Origin: Edolisoma coerulescens
Taxonomy: Eukaryota; Chordata; Aves; Passeriformes; Campephagidae
Direction of reading: 5' to 3'
Assembly (NCBI GenBank): GCA_013397115.1
Contig: VWZW01006262.1
Coordinates: 593,597-657,596, forward strand
DNA length: 64,000 bases
The position numbers were made by a program, and so were the translations under genes. Each line of letters starts with the position of its first letter. Within the stretch, counting starts at the first letter, position 1. Positions 26,728 through 38,900 of the stretch are shown one piece after another. Under the pieces are notes generated by a model. It did not search any database. It had not been told where the DNA came from and worked only from the letters and a program-made list of their open reading frames with translations.

Positions 26728-27943
26728 GTACAGCACCAAGCATCATGCACACACTGACTCGCCCTCCTTCCAGTGGGGAGGGAAAGCAGCCCACAGCTGA
26801 TGTCCAGCTCTAACGTGAGAGATTATTCTGCACTTTTGTCTTGTCACCTTCTGCTGCTGCCATTTTATACCTATACTATTAATTTGGACTTTTAAATTTT
26901 TATAACAGGTCTCTCATTGAACATGTCAGCAAGAGTCATGATCCACAGGTAGAGAACATGACATTGAGGGAGCTGGCTCTGCAAGAGTTATAACAGGTCA
27001 TAGCAGGGCATAAATGACTGATTTTGTAGTGATATAATCCTAGCTGGCATTGACAGAACGTGCTGTGGAAAGCTTCCACTACAGCAGCCACAGCTACTGA
27101 AGCCCCACTGTTGCTCCAGGGGCTGTCTGACTGCAGTCCTGTTCCAGCAGAGCATCTCTGTGCTTTAACTGAATGCTCTGGAAATGCGAGTGAATTCCCT
27201 GAGGGCTTTTTTTAATTTTTAATCCTTATCAACTCAATGAAGAGTAATTCTAGTCTGAAACCAGTGGGGCATAACAAAAAGGAAGCATTTCAGAGATTTC
27301 AGCCCCGTTTCTATGGGAGTTCTAATAGCAGAGTGTAACATAAATCAAGCCAGAAAGGGGAGTGAGAGGATGCTAGGAGAGATAGTGGGAAGCAGGGAGA
27401 GGAAACAAAAATAGAAAAATATTCCCCCTTTAGAATTAGAAGGCTGGGCAAGTCCTCAGAGGCGTGGTCCAATCCACTTCTTGGACCCACAGGCAGGCTG
27501 ATTTGTAAAAGCAAAGCAAAAACAGGTATCTATAAGCAAGAAGAGATTTTTTTGTTGTGAAGTAGTGCTGGCATTTAGGAAATCAGTGAATTCTTTCTTT
27601 TTGCTTTTTCTTTCTCCACTCAGCTATTTACATTTGAAGGTGTCACTGAAAGATTGATTGATAAATATGTAATGCTGTGTCCAATTCCAGATGAAAATAC
27701 AAAGAATATTTTACTTTTGCTAACCAGAATATAAAGGCTGTCTCACAAGACATTGCTGGATGTCTGTAGGCATTTTTAATGTGTGTGGTTTCTAAACCAA
27801 AGGATGTGCCTGCAGTTTACTTACTGCCTTCAAATGATATTTGTCAGCCATTTTTTCTTGGAGATTCATCCTGTGCAGTAACTGGCTTTTCTAACAGAGG
27901 CCTGCTTTCCAAGTGTGTCTCGTATGTATTTCCTGGCTGACTG

Positions 27944-27973
27944 TGGCTATTTACTCTTCTGGGTAAATAGCCA
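27944..27973. repeat. Inverted repeat / hairpin, 11-bp perfect arms
   Basis: TGGCTATTTAC at 27944-27954 is the exact reverse complement of GTAAATAGCCA at 27963-27973, separated by 8 bases. The inner T-G and C-G positions could extend the stem to 13 pairs around a TTCT loop. No known RNA family is recognised, and the stem is too short for a microRNA precursor. Confidence 0.6.
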
Positions 27974-28470
27974 TCTTTTTTCACAGTCCTCCAGCCCTCA
28001 TGTTTCCTTGTCATGCTTTTAGCAGTGAGTTTTGCATGTTAGTTAGGTGTACTTTATTATATACACTCCTTTTTTATTTATTTTGAACTTCCATTTTGTT
28101 GAGTACTTCTTTGTGTATTGCAAGAGTAAATTCACAATTGGTGCCCAGTGTAACTCTCTACAGCAATTTTTATATTTGTGTATCATGTCTTCTTTTATTC
28201 ATTTTCCCTTTAAGAAAATTAACTGTATTTTTTCAAGCATTCAAACTGAAAATCTCCCAGTGAAGTAACTTCCAAAACCCAGAATTGGTTTGATTTGCCC
28301 AGTATTCCTTTCAAGGGAGAATGGCCAGAAGTGAGCACTACAGTGCAGATGTAGACATGCCCTTGCTTTATGCAGTAAGCGTTCTCTGTATCCCTTCTGT
28401 CCTGTTCCTTTCCAAACTGCTGCATCCTCAGCATGTTCCCTCGGTGTGCATACTGCTCATCTCTACAACC

Positions 28471-28527
28471 TGTGTTTTTGTGGGGTTTGTTTGGTTTTGG
28501 GGCTTTGGTTTTGGTTTAGTTTTTTTT
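28471..28527. repeat. G/T-rich tract
   Basis: Repeated TTTGG/TTTTGGGG-like units run into a poly(T). It is a low-complexity strand-biased tract, with short G runs that might form weak quadruplexes. No telomere-type regular repeat is present. Confidence 0.55.
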
Positions 28528-29910
28528 AAAGTAGATTTATCTGAATCAGATCATGAATGTTACAGTGCTGTTCCCCAAACCTCCATTTAACTTGCTGGAG
28601 ACACAACTCTCCAGCTCTTGTGACAGGTTTGAGTATTTAACTGGCTGGAACTCTCCATTTACAAAGTCATCCAAATATTCCCTAAGCTTTTGAAGATCAC
28701 TGTGAAAGTGTCCTTTCTCTCCATGCCTAAGGAGATTATGCTGGAGTGTGAGAAGACCTGCACTTCAGCAGGGCTGTTCGTGCTTCCCAACCCAAACACT
28801 CGCGCTGCTGCACGCAAGCCAAGCCGTGTCTCCAGAGGGTTTCCACCCTGGCAGGAGCAGAGCTTTGGGATATCACACCCTTGGGTGTGCCTACAATTCA
28901 GCAATCGGCTGCTGCTTTTTATACTTCAGTTTTGTAAGTTTTGCAGTTTCATGTTACTGCAGTAATTAAGCCCTGGCAGTCACAAATGACTAAATTGTAC
29001 AGTGAAGTCTAAATCCAGACGAAGGGGATGCAGTCTCATTGCCAGCCACTAATGGAAATGAGTGATTTCTTTTGTTCTCATGGCTGACTGCCCAGGAGTA
29101 TAGAGGAATCCAGGTAAAAACCACCCATTTGCCAACCTATTTTCGGTGGAGGATCCATGAAAATTACTGTAATGAGCAGCATTATTAAAAAAAAAAATAA
29201 GAGAAAGAAACAGGAATGTAGAAAGAAATTAAGAGGTAGTATTTCCTCAAAAGAGTAGCTTTCTTCTCTCCAGCATTTTAGTATTAGTTCACAGTTTCCT
29301 ACCCTTGGGTTTATTCCCCTTCTCTTGTGCTGTCCTCACCATGGTGAGGCCACTGAGCCGTGTTTGGTACGGGTGCCATATGGAACTGTCTGCATATTTA
29401 GCCTTTTAAGCCCAGTTTAATAAGAGATACTTACAGAGGCTTCAGATGAGGGTTGTAGATGCTGGGAAGCAAATTCCTGTTGCAATATTGTGTTGAGTCC
29501 AGGAGGATATGACCTTTGCCTGCTGCTCTGGTGTGGCACACACAAGAAAGGAGAGGAAAGCGCCTGGACTGCAGCCAGTTTCACAGGATGAGGAGGGAGG
29601 AGGGGGTCTGCACTATGTCAAGAGTATCTGGGACCTACACAGTGAAACTGTTCTGCTCACCTGAAAGCCAGCAGGACTCATGCCAGTGTGTGTGGGCATG
29701 GACAAATTAAGAAAGAGAGCTTTGGTCTTCCTCCCTACCGAACAAGAAGGAGGAATGTTCACCTGCCATATATCTTCATGAGTGTTTGATGCCCCTAAGA
29801 CACTGTCCCATTCCTTTGCAAAGGCATGCATCCTGCATGAAGTCAGATGTGAACGTACCTGCTGCTGGTTTGTTAAATTCTAAGCTTTGAAGCATCATTT
29901 TGGCTTTGCC

Positions 29911-29924
29911 TTTTTTTTTTTTTT
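29911..29924. repeat. Poly(T) run
   Basis: Fourteen consecutive T in the last intron, with no recognisable element attached. Confidence 0.6.
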
Positions 29925-31445
29925 CTGTTTTTCTCTGAAGCTGTTAATTTAAGTCTAGGTAATATGGGCCAAATTCAGGTGATATGAGTCTGTATTAACC
30001 CTATTTGAGGAATTCAGCTGCCAAGTGTCCTTGTCTTTCCAGTAGGTGCAGCAGCAAATTACTGTCCTGGTCTCACTGAAGTCAGTGATGTCCTTTTTGC
30101 CTTTTGAGTGGAGGATCTGTTCCTGTGTAAGGTAACATGTTTAATTAAAAGGGGAAAAATGAGGCAGCAGCCTTTGGAGAGAGGCTTTCTGTGTGACTGG
30201 TCTAAGGAGTGGCGAGCTCAGCTACATAGTTAAGTTTCTAGGTAAAATAATGCCAGCCTGTAGGCTTGCTTTGGAAATGTCTACAGAGGCAAACATCTGA
30301 ATTAAATGATAAGTGGCTGTGGCAGGAGAGTGGCAGGTCTTCATCTCTCACTGCATTGTGCTGTTCTGTCTGCAGAAAAGCAGCAAAGTGGGAGAGACAG
30401 AATGGAAGGCTTTGCAAGAGAGATACAGTTCTTTGCACTCAATACTTATGTGTTGCCCTGAGGCTACGGCTAAGTAGTGCTGAGTAGTAGTATTAAGCAA
30501 TGTTAAATTCTCCTGCTTAGGAGGAGAATGGCTTGATTCTTACACCTCTTAGCCTCTTCTTTTGGGAAGAAAAGCAGGGCAAGGTTGTGAGAGCCAGGAA
30601 AACATTTGTATCTTTTAAACTATTTTTAATGCTTACTTTCTTGGTATAATTCAGAATATTTTCCTGATGGAGCTATGGAACAGATATGAAGCTGAAGCTG
30701 CTCTGTTTGTTCATAGTTCTATTTTTGAGCTTGCTTTTATGGAAGTCTGTCTTAATGTAAATCACAGTGTTGCTAATGGCAGCCTTGTTTGGAGAGGCCT
30801 CATGTTCAAGGACACGTTCTTTTCTGTGGTGGTGGAAAAGCTGGCTGTGACCAAAAGCAGACTGACAGACACTGAGACGGCACGCTGGTTGACATGATGA
30901 GTGTGGATTAGAAAGCTCAGCCGTCTTTCCAATGAGAAATGCTGATTCCAATGGAAAACTAGTACTTCAGACTTTCTCTGGAATTCTCGTATTATTGAAG
31001 AACACATTTATGTCAAGGAAAGGGGGAGGGCCAGAAAGGCTGTGAGAGCATTAGAAAATAACTGCTAGCATGGAAAAATGAGTTCAGGCTGTGTAGATGG
31101 GTTCAGCTGTATTGCTGTGGCTGGGACAAGACTGCTGAGCAAACTGGTAATTGGCCCATGAGAATATCTGTCTTAAATGTAACACACATCCTGAAACTGG
31201 GAAACTTGGAAATGGATTAAGGAACTAGCCTTGCCCTACAGTGCCATCATAGTTTTGCCATGCTGGAAGCTTCCCTTCAGACTGACCACGCAACTTGCAC
31301 TTCTTAAGGCAGTAGCTGAAAGCAGCACACTCCCCATTTCTAGGTATGATGCCAGAAAGCACAATTCTGATCACCTTGCCTGAGCCCTCCAAGACATTCT
31401 ACGTTTCTGCATCAAACTAAATTTCAATTTTGAGCCATCCCATTA

Positions 31446-31469
31446 CTTTTGTAAATGTATTTACAAAAG
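31446..31469. repeat. Near-perfect 24-bp palindrome
   Basis: CTTTTGTAAAT and its exact reverse complement ATTTACAAAAG flank a central GT. The half-sites TGTAAA/TTTACA resemble forkhead-type sites in inverted arrangement. Function is unknown. Confidence 0.6.
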
Positions 31470-34400
31470 CATCTAACCTGGAATTAGAAAGTCACATTGT
31501 GGAGAATTCATTACATTCTTCAGAGGTTAATTATTTCACTGCTTAAAGAGATTATGCCTTTTTTTCCCTTGAAGTCTGACATTACCCAATTTCAGTTTCT
31601 AGATATTATGGTAAATATTTTTCCTGCTAGATTTTAAGAGTCAAGCCTGCAAAATTCCTTCCCTTGAGTATTTCTATGCAGAGATCATTTATGTTGTGTT
31701 TTCACATCCCTTTCAATAAATTAAATCCATTGAGCACTTAGGTCTTACACTGTAGAGCATGAAAACAGCATTGACTCAAGGGGCCAGAGTACCCACCCAG
31801 TCAATTTAGGAGGTAGCCTCTAGAGTTCAGTCAAAAACGTTTTGAGCCCTTCAAATCAAAAGCAAAGCTTTGGTAATACCTGGGTCATGAAGAGATAAGG
31901 TTCCTCCAACAGAAGAAATGGATTACTTAGCATGTTTCATTAGCTGCTTCTTGCACTTGAGTGTTCTTGCCTTTATTTTACTAAGTTTATTTCAAAATGC
32001 AAGATTTCTGTAATTTAATTGAATCCTGAAAGCATCATCAGAAACTGACTTGACACAAATCAGGAGAAAAAGTTAATTGTCTATTAAATAAGACTCATCA
32101 TTCACCATTGTCTAGCAGAATCTGAAATTAATATACTGACATTACTTAAATATGTATATAGTGTATTCTCTTGGTTAACAAAAAAGAAATCACAGTTTTA
32201 GTGCAGACTATAATTAGCTGTAAATCAACTTGTCAGAGCATTCCCAGCCTCTGGGAGTTGACTAGCCAAGGACCACAGGTGAAAAAGCAAGGTTTAAAAT
32301 GAATTATTTAAATCAAAATTCCCTGTATGCTGCTTTAAATCACAATTAATTTTTTTTTTTTGCTTGGAATCACTTTGATTTAACCTATTCCATCACTTGT
32401 TGGAAAAAATCTGTCCTCTTTCTTATTTTGTGTACTTCATCTATATTCCTCCAACCAATTTGTTGCACAGCATTGATCCAGCAGTGCAGTCATGGTCGTG
32501 GCCATCAGCTGAGAGGTGGCACGTCCTGCTTGGTGCTGCTGTTGACAAGTGCCTTGTGGTGGCACAGTGGTTCTCAGTGACAGGGTTGCTCTGTCCCATC
32601 ACGTGGCTGCTGTTCTGCCAAGTTGTCTTCCAGACACCTTCTTGGTGCTCGGACACTCCTTAGTAACAGCCTGCCTCTGTTTTTCACTGTTCCTCCCACC
32701 AGCTGACTTCATTACATGGCTCTGCTGAAATTGCGACTTCCTCTATTTTTTATTTGCCCAAAATGGTACTTTATGGCAGGCAGAGGGTGACAATGCTGAT
32801 GCAGACTGCAGGGAATAAATACCATTGCTGCCTTGTAGTACTGATTAAATTGGAGCATTGCTCACCTGATAAAAAGAGCATCTGCAGATACTCTCTCATG
32901 AAGGGGGGCAGGGCTGCCACAACTTTAATGGCAGTGAAATAATCAATCAACCCTGTCCAGAATCACCCACATCTTAGCCTGTCAGTGAAACCATGTTATT
33001 GGACAAATGTTACACAGCTACAAGGTGAGCCTCTTAACTTCTGGTGCATAATATAATACCCAATATTTTTAGTAATGCCCAGGATTTTCCCTCCAACGGG
33101 GTGGAAACCAATGAAGAGCAGGTTGATGGGAAAATACTGTGTGGTTCCAGGTGGCTGAATGAAGTCTATATCTCCCTCATTTCTCATACTGATTAAAATA
33201 AGAGGAGATGGTCAAGAGGAATATTGGAGAACTAATTGTAAATGGTCTTTTTTAATTTTTGACATAAATCATATTTTTTTTAATATTCCCCTGGCATAAC
33301 TTCAAAACTAAGAAGACTTGATAATTTGGTGTCTTAGATAGGATTAGAACTAAGTAGGGTGCAAAAATGAATGGCCCAACTAACTTCATCACCCTAGTCA
33401 TGTGAAATATAAATAATATTCAAACAGTATATTCTCCAGTGTACTTGATTATTAACTTTCTCTTCTGTTTTAATCATCTAAAGTGATATCAGTAATTCAG
33501 GGATATTTTTTAATATGATTTTTATCTTGACAGCTGTGCTTTTATTGAAAATGCAGCAAAATCTTGTCTGTCTGTATCTTCCAATGTGGTGATCTCATTA
33601 TAAATGAAATATACGTATGGTTTTAGTTGGATTTTAAGTGCTGGCAGGTGAATTTAGAATAAGTTTTAATGAAAATACTGGTCCTACTCAAGGATCTCCA
33701 AGATATGTTGCAATAAACCAGCCAAGATGAAATACAGGCAAAGAAAAAAACATCATTCTTACATGCTAGAACCCAAGCTTGGGAACCAAGCTGATGTGCT
33801 CATTAAAAGATTAGCTTAATCCAATTTCAAACAGTTTTAAGATTTGGCTAACTAACTTTTCTTAACTCTGGAAGATACTAAAACTGATTGCTGTGGAAAC
33901 TACCCAGGCTCTAAGAGATGTCAGAGAAACCATTGTATTTCAAGGACAGAGCCCAAATCTATAGCAGGACACCAGATTTGTGACACATACATGCAGCAGT
34001 GAGGTGGAAATGCTCTGTTGCACCTTTTTCTGTTCCACCTCAGTTTCCATCCCTCTGCTGAGGTGTGTCATGGTACCTAATGTCACCTCAGTGCCATATG
34101 TGAAGCTTGAAGACTTTTTTTCATATATGATGTCAAAACACATTTGTCCAAAACTGTGCAGAGTTCATAAATAACCTGTGTATTCCTTCTACAGGGAGAG
34201 TCTCAGGCATTAAAAGCAGAGCAGGTAGGAAAAGGGTCGGTGTACTACAGACCTTTCAGAAAATGGTCTTGTGTCTCTAACACTTGACTGAAAGGAGGAA
34301 AGAAATTTGTAAACACGATCACAATTTCAGAAATCTCTGTGGTGAATACAAAAGCAAGGAGATTTAGTTGTAAAACATACCTCCAGCTTTCTAATAAAAT

Positions 34401-35855
34401 AGAAATATCACTTGAAATGAACATGATGCCTCCATCCAAGCCAAATTAAGTCTAAATAATGAAAAAGTATACTTAAGTAAAGTCAGAAAGGTCAAGGTTC
34501 GTGACACCAAATCATGGATTGCAGCTGGCAGGCCACCTCTATAATTTCCATGGGAATAACTAAAGAAAATTGACCAAAGAAAATGTCTGTAACAACTGGG
34601 ACATAGCTTGAGAAAAAAAAAACCACTAAAAGCCAGATGTCCCAGAAGAATACTTTGGAAGTGTAGAAGGAGGCAGACAGGGATGGGGTTTGTCAATTTT
34701 CCTAATAAGTCAGTCAACTCCTCATAGCAAAAAGCCAGTTAATGCAATATGGAGTAGTTTAAAAGTCAATTAATATTTTGAAACTAAACAGCCAGCCTTT
34801 TTGCAAGGAGATACTATCCGGAGTAAATAAAAATACTTTCAAGTGTCACATTTACAGAAAACATGGATCTGGTATGAATTTTAGCGTATAATCAGGCATA
34901 AGGACCTCCCACTCAAACTAAGGGCACCAAATTCAGCATAAAAATATGGGAGATGGAGGAAAATATTGCATTTGAACAAAAGGACTTGAATTAATATTAT
35001 AAAATTTAATGAAGTCTTGGAGACATTGCCTCAGAAAAGAAAGCTGTATTAACTATGCCTCCAGTGAGTAAAAGAACAAAACAACTGTTAGGGAACAAAA
35101 TATTAATGAAAGAAAAAGTGTCAGTACAAAATGGTTAGGTTGAGATGAAGGATCTGTGGAAAAAAGATAAGTGAATGCAAATTAAGAAGAAGATTAAATT
35201 AAAAACCAAAAGCATATATCCCATAGAATGCATCAACAGAGTGATGTGCTGAGTGAAACCTGGGGAATAAGATGTGTGCTCCAAAATGCAAATACATCCA
35301 TTGCATTGTTAAGATGGATATTGAAATGGCTCAGGAGACCAGCAGACTGGGAAGCTCAGCTGGCTGCTTTGTAGGTATGGATATTTGGAATAAAAATGTT
35401 GCTGCTTATGCTGGTTTGTAATTCAGAGCTGATCAAAAAGTGTGGGCTCTAGGCTGCAAAGGTGAGAAAGAGCATTGTAAAATAAGACAACTCTGCTGCA
35501 GTTCTTGGCTTCGGCTTTCCCTTGATAAATATGTCTGGAGGTGCGGCTGAAAGACGGCTGTCAGCAAACGAGCTTCAAAAACACCTAACAAAGGCAAAAT
35601 GTAGGAAGCCAACAGTTTCAGGTGTAAATATGTATTATTTTTGAGGATGTTGGATCAGGAATTTTTGAGCAAGCTTCCTGCAGCTCTCATTTTTGTACGT
35701 GAACCTCCTGTATGTTGTGTCATTGCTCAGCTGTGTTCCTGTGAGCAAACAGCAGCTTTGCAGTGGCACCCTTTGCTCAGAGGCAGACTGCAGTTAGTTC
35801 TCCGCATTAGTTCTCAATTCCTTTGTCTCCATCCAATCTTTGCAAAGCATACTCA

Positions 35856-35950
35856 GAAAAAAATTAAAAGAAAAAAGAAAGGGAAAAACACACACACACA
35901 CAAAAAACCCAACAAAAAAAACCCAACAAAACACACCCACCAAAAACACA
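35856..35950. repeat. A-rich tract with (CA)n microsatellite
   Basis: An A-rich stretch leads to a (CA)7 run at about 35889-35902, then runs of A broken by CC and CAC. The strong strand asymmetry is typical of low-complexity intronic DNA. The open frames through it give lysine/threonine/histidine-rich nonsense and are not genes. Confidence 0.75.
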
Positions 35951-38900
35951 GCTCACCAGAAACACAGCCCTACAGGACATTGTACTGTCACAATGGCAAG
36001 TTTCAAGCTTCTAATAGCAAGCCATTTAAAGTGAGTCAGTTATAGGTATCCTTGTGTACATGTTTAGGAAAGAGGAAAGATTATGATGACGAAGTAGGAA
36101 AGTGAATTGTATGTGGACAGTCTTAATTGCATGCTGCAAGGTAATGACAGGCTGTGAAGTCTTAAGACCTCAAATACAGTTCTGTGTTCTTTTACAAACA
36201 TGTAGGGGACTGAGTCGTGAGCAGTCCATGTGCCACCCACCGAGAAATGAGAAGCAGGGTGGGGGAGATGTGAGGAGTAGAGAAACACAAGGGCAGCGTG
36301 CTGAGCAGACCTGCCGTTGTTTGTTATCCTTGGTGAAACCCTGCCTTGTGAGGAAAGGGCTTTTATATAAACTGGTGATTAAAGGTAAGAGGTAACTAAT
36401 TTGGGATTAAGAGAATCACTGAAGAATTTAATAGTAAAAACAGTTGCTAGAGCAGCTGTTTCAACACAGCTCAGACAATTGGCAGCCAAACTGCTTCCAT
36501 TTCATAAGTAGGTGACATATTTAATTTCTCTGCACAGAAGTCTTAAACATATCAGGAGAAAAGTCTCAATTTCAGACGGTTTTGTCCAAATTTCTTTGCT
36601 CATATTCACTGAAGGCTTTTATGTTGCTCTTCAAATATGATGCTTTAGAAAGTCATGCTTTGGATGTGTTGATCCAGCTTGAGAGCAGCTAGAAATTTAC
36701 TACCAGGAGCTAGTACAGTGCCTGGTCCAGAACCACTGCAATTCATGGATGTGTTCCTAGTGGTTGCAGTCAGTTTAGACTGAAATGCAACCATTTTTGG
36801 AGCATATTCTTTGGTTTCTTTGCTGTCCGGGTTAGTCTGGTAGTAATTTGATAAACTCTGGTTAGGTTACTTCCTGTTTTCACCTATAATTCTGCTCACC
36901 AGTGTTAGCAGTTTCTCTCCAGATTTTGGAGATCCTAGTAAAAGAATCCTGCTCTAGATATTCTTCTTCAGCCCATCCAATCTTATCACAGATATAAAAG
37001 TAGTCCTTCAAAATTAATGTAATTCAACGTTGTTGAAGAATTGCAAACATTCAGATCACTAGTGGTTATGGACCAGTAACTTTGTGAAGAGCAAGCATAG
37101 AGCTAAAACTCCTGTTGTACCCTGTTAGAGAAGATTAATTCCTGCTTTCTTAAGAATCTTTACCCTCATCTTCAGGCTTGGAAAAGATTGCATTGTTCTA
37201 GCATTTAATAGTTATGTAAATTAGCACTAATTTTGTCATTTAGCACCTGTGCAAAATTTTCTACTAGAACAGTTCTTTCAAATATGGCATAAACAAAGCA
37301 TAAGATGCACAGTGGTACTGTTCTTTTGTGGATGCTTATTTGGGAAAATCTGCATAAGCTATGGAGCATCTTTACCACAGGTAAAGATGTTGTGGGTATG
37401 CCAGAAACATGGCAGCAAAGCTTTGTAGGCGTGTGCTTGGTCTTAAATAGCACATAGGCCACTAGTCAGACTTTCAGCTAGCTTTATTTTGAAAATATAT
37501 TAAAAACTATAATGCATATGCTAAAAACTTAACCACTTCTTTAGGGTAATGGTAGTGTCTTTGCTGTACTCAAAACCTTTGTCTGCCAAACATAACTTAG
37601 GCTGGCTATAGAGATATTGACAGAACTCATGCTTCTGCTGGCTGCTGCCTGGTACTGCTGTGACCTCCGCTGCTTCTGTCCTCTGTTCTGCATGAGCAGA
37701 TGGGATCCTGCAGCTGTTTGAATAAATATTAGTTTTAAAGAATTATGCTGCTCTGATTAACCATTCAATGAGGGGGGAAATGGCAGGGGAGAGAGCACCT
37801 AAGGAATCTCTCTACTTCAGGCCTCTTGCCCAAAAGCATTCATTTAAATGTTTGAGCAGTGATGAGGTGAGGAGTTATATAAACTGGAAGCCGTTCCTCA
37901 AATCACTGTCTTCTCTCTGCATAGAGTGTAATTGATAGCTTATGTGCTTGCAACAGCTGAAAAAATAGAGCAGAACATGCAAACACGTACACTGTATAAC
38001 ATACGTGGGAAGCAAGTGGAGGAGAGTGTTAACTTTAATAGAAAGTGAATTATCTGCCATTTTTGTTCCACCCCAGATGTAATTCAGCAAGGAGATTGGA
38101 TCTGTGCACTAGATAGTCTGAGACAGTGCCTTGGAAATTGGCAGTCAGAGTTCCATCCAGAGGGCAGGAAATGTGTGAACAAAACCCAGCCCAGGTTATC
38201 AAGTAAAACCCCAAGCCAACAGGGGTCCTTGGATATTGAGTAGCTGGCACTTTCCTTCATTTAAAGTGGAAAAATAGTTCTTGTTTTACAGGTGAAGGGA
38301 GATGCTTTGAGAGCAGTCTGTTGTAGATCATGGCAAAATCTGGCAAGAAAAACCAATCTCAGGATGATTTCACAGTGAAAATCCATGTGACTTGCTTTTT
38401 GCTTGGATCCAGGTGCTAGTGTGCTGCTGTATATATACCCATGTGTCACCAGGTTTTGGTCCCCCATTTAGCATTTTTGCTATGAGTTTTGGTTCAATCT
38501 GAGATATTATGCTTGAAAGAAAAGGCATGTTTGTTTACTGAGAACTGAGTTGTCTTCAGTACAGAAAGAATGTATTTTTAGAAGCATGGAATGGCTACAG
38601 TTTCTCCTTTTGTTTTGCTTTTTTAAGGAGATAATAGTGATACGCTCTTGAACTGAACTCAACCGGCCAACACAATAGCTGGGACAAAGCATGTAGAAAA
38701 AAGGATGCTAACAGTCCTTCCTCCAAAGATGCTCAGACAGCAAACACACTTTACAACTGTACATTCAGCGATTAAAGATTTCCAGAATCAGTTAAAAGCT
38801 TTGAGGATCCCAGTAGCCGTGCTCAGAAAACCCATGTGACTTCGCTGTGCGTAGACTTCTGGTAGTCTTCTAATTAGCTTTGTAAGGGTCTCTGAAGGCA

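Noticed and set aside
28690..28969. Two overlapping + strand frames of 73-91 codons
   Set aside because: Two frames are open at once in a locally GC-rich patch; no splice sites or family match.
34195..34224. A 30-base microexon between good acceptor and donor motifs
   Set aside because: In the phase needed after exon B it meets a TAA at the sixth codon, and no coding match is seen.
35641..36045. 134-codon frame ending in a lysine/threonine/histidine-rich tract
   Set aside because: The second half is translation of the A-rich and CA microsatellite tract.
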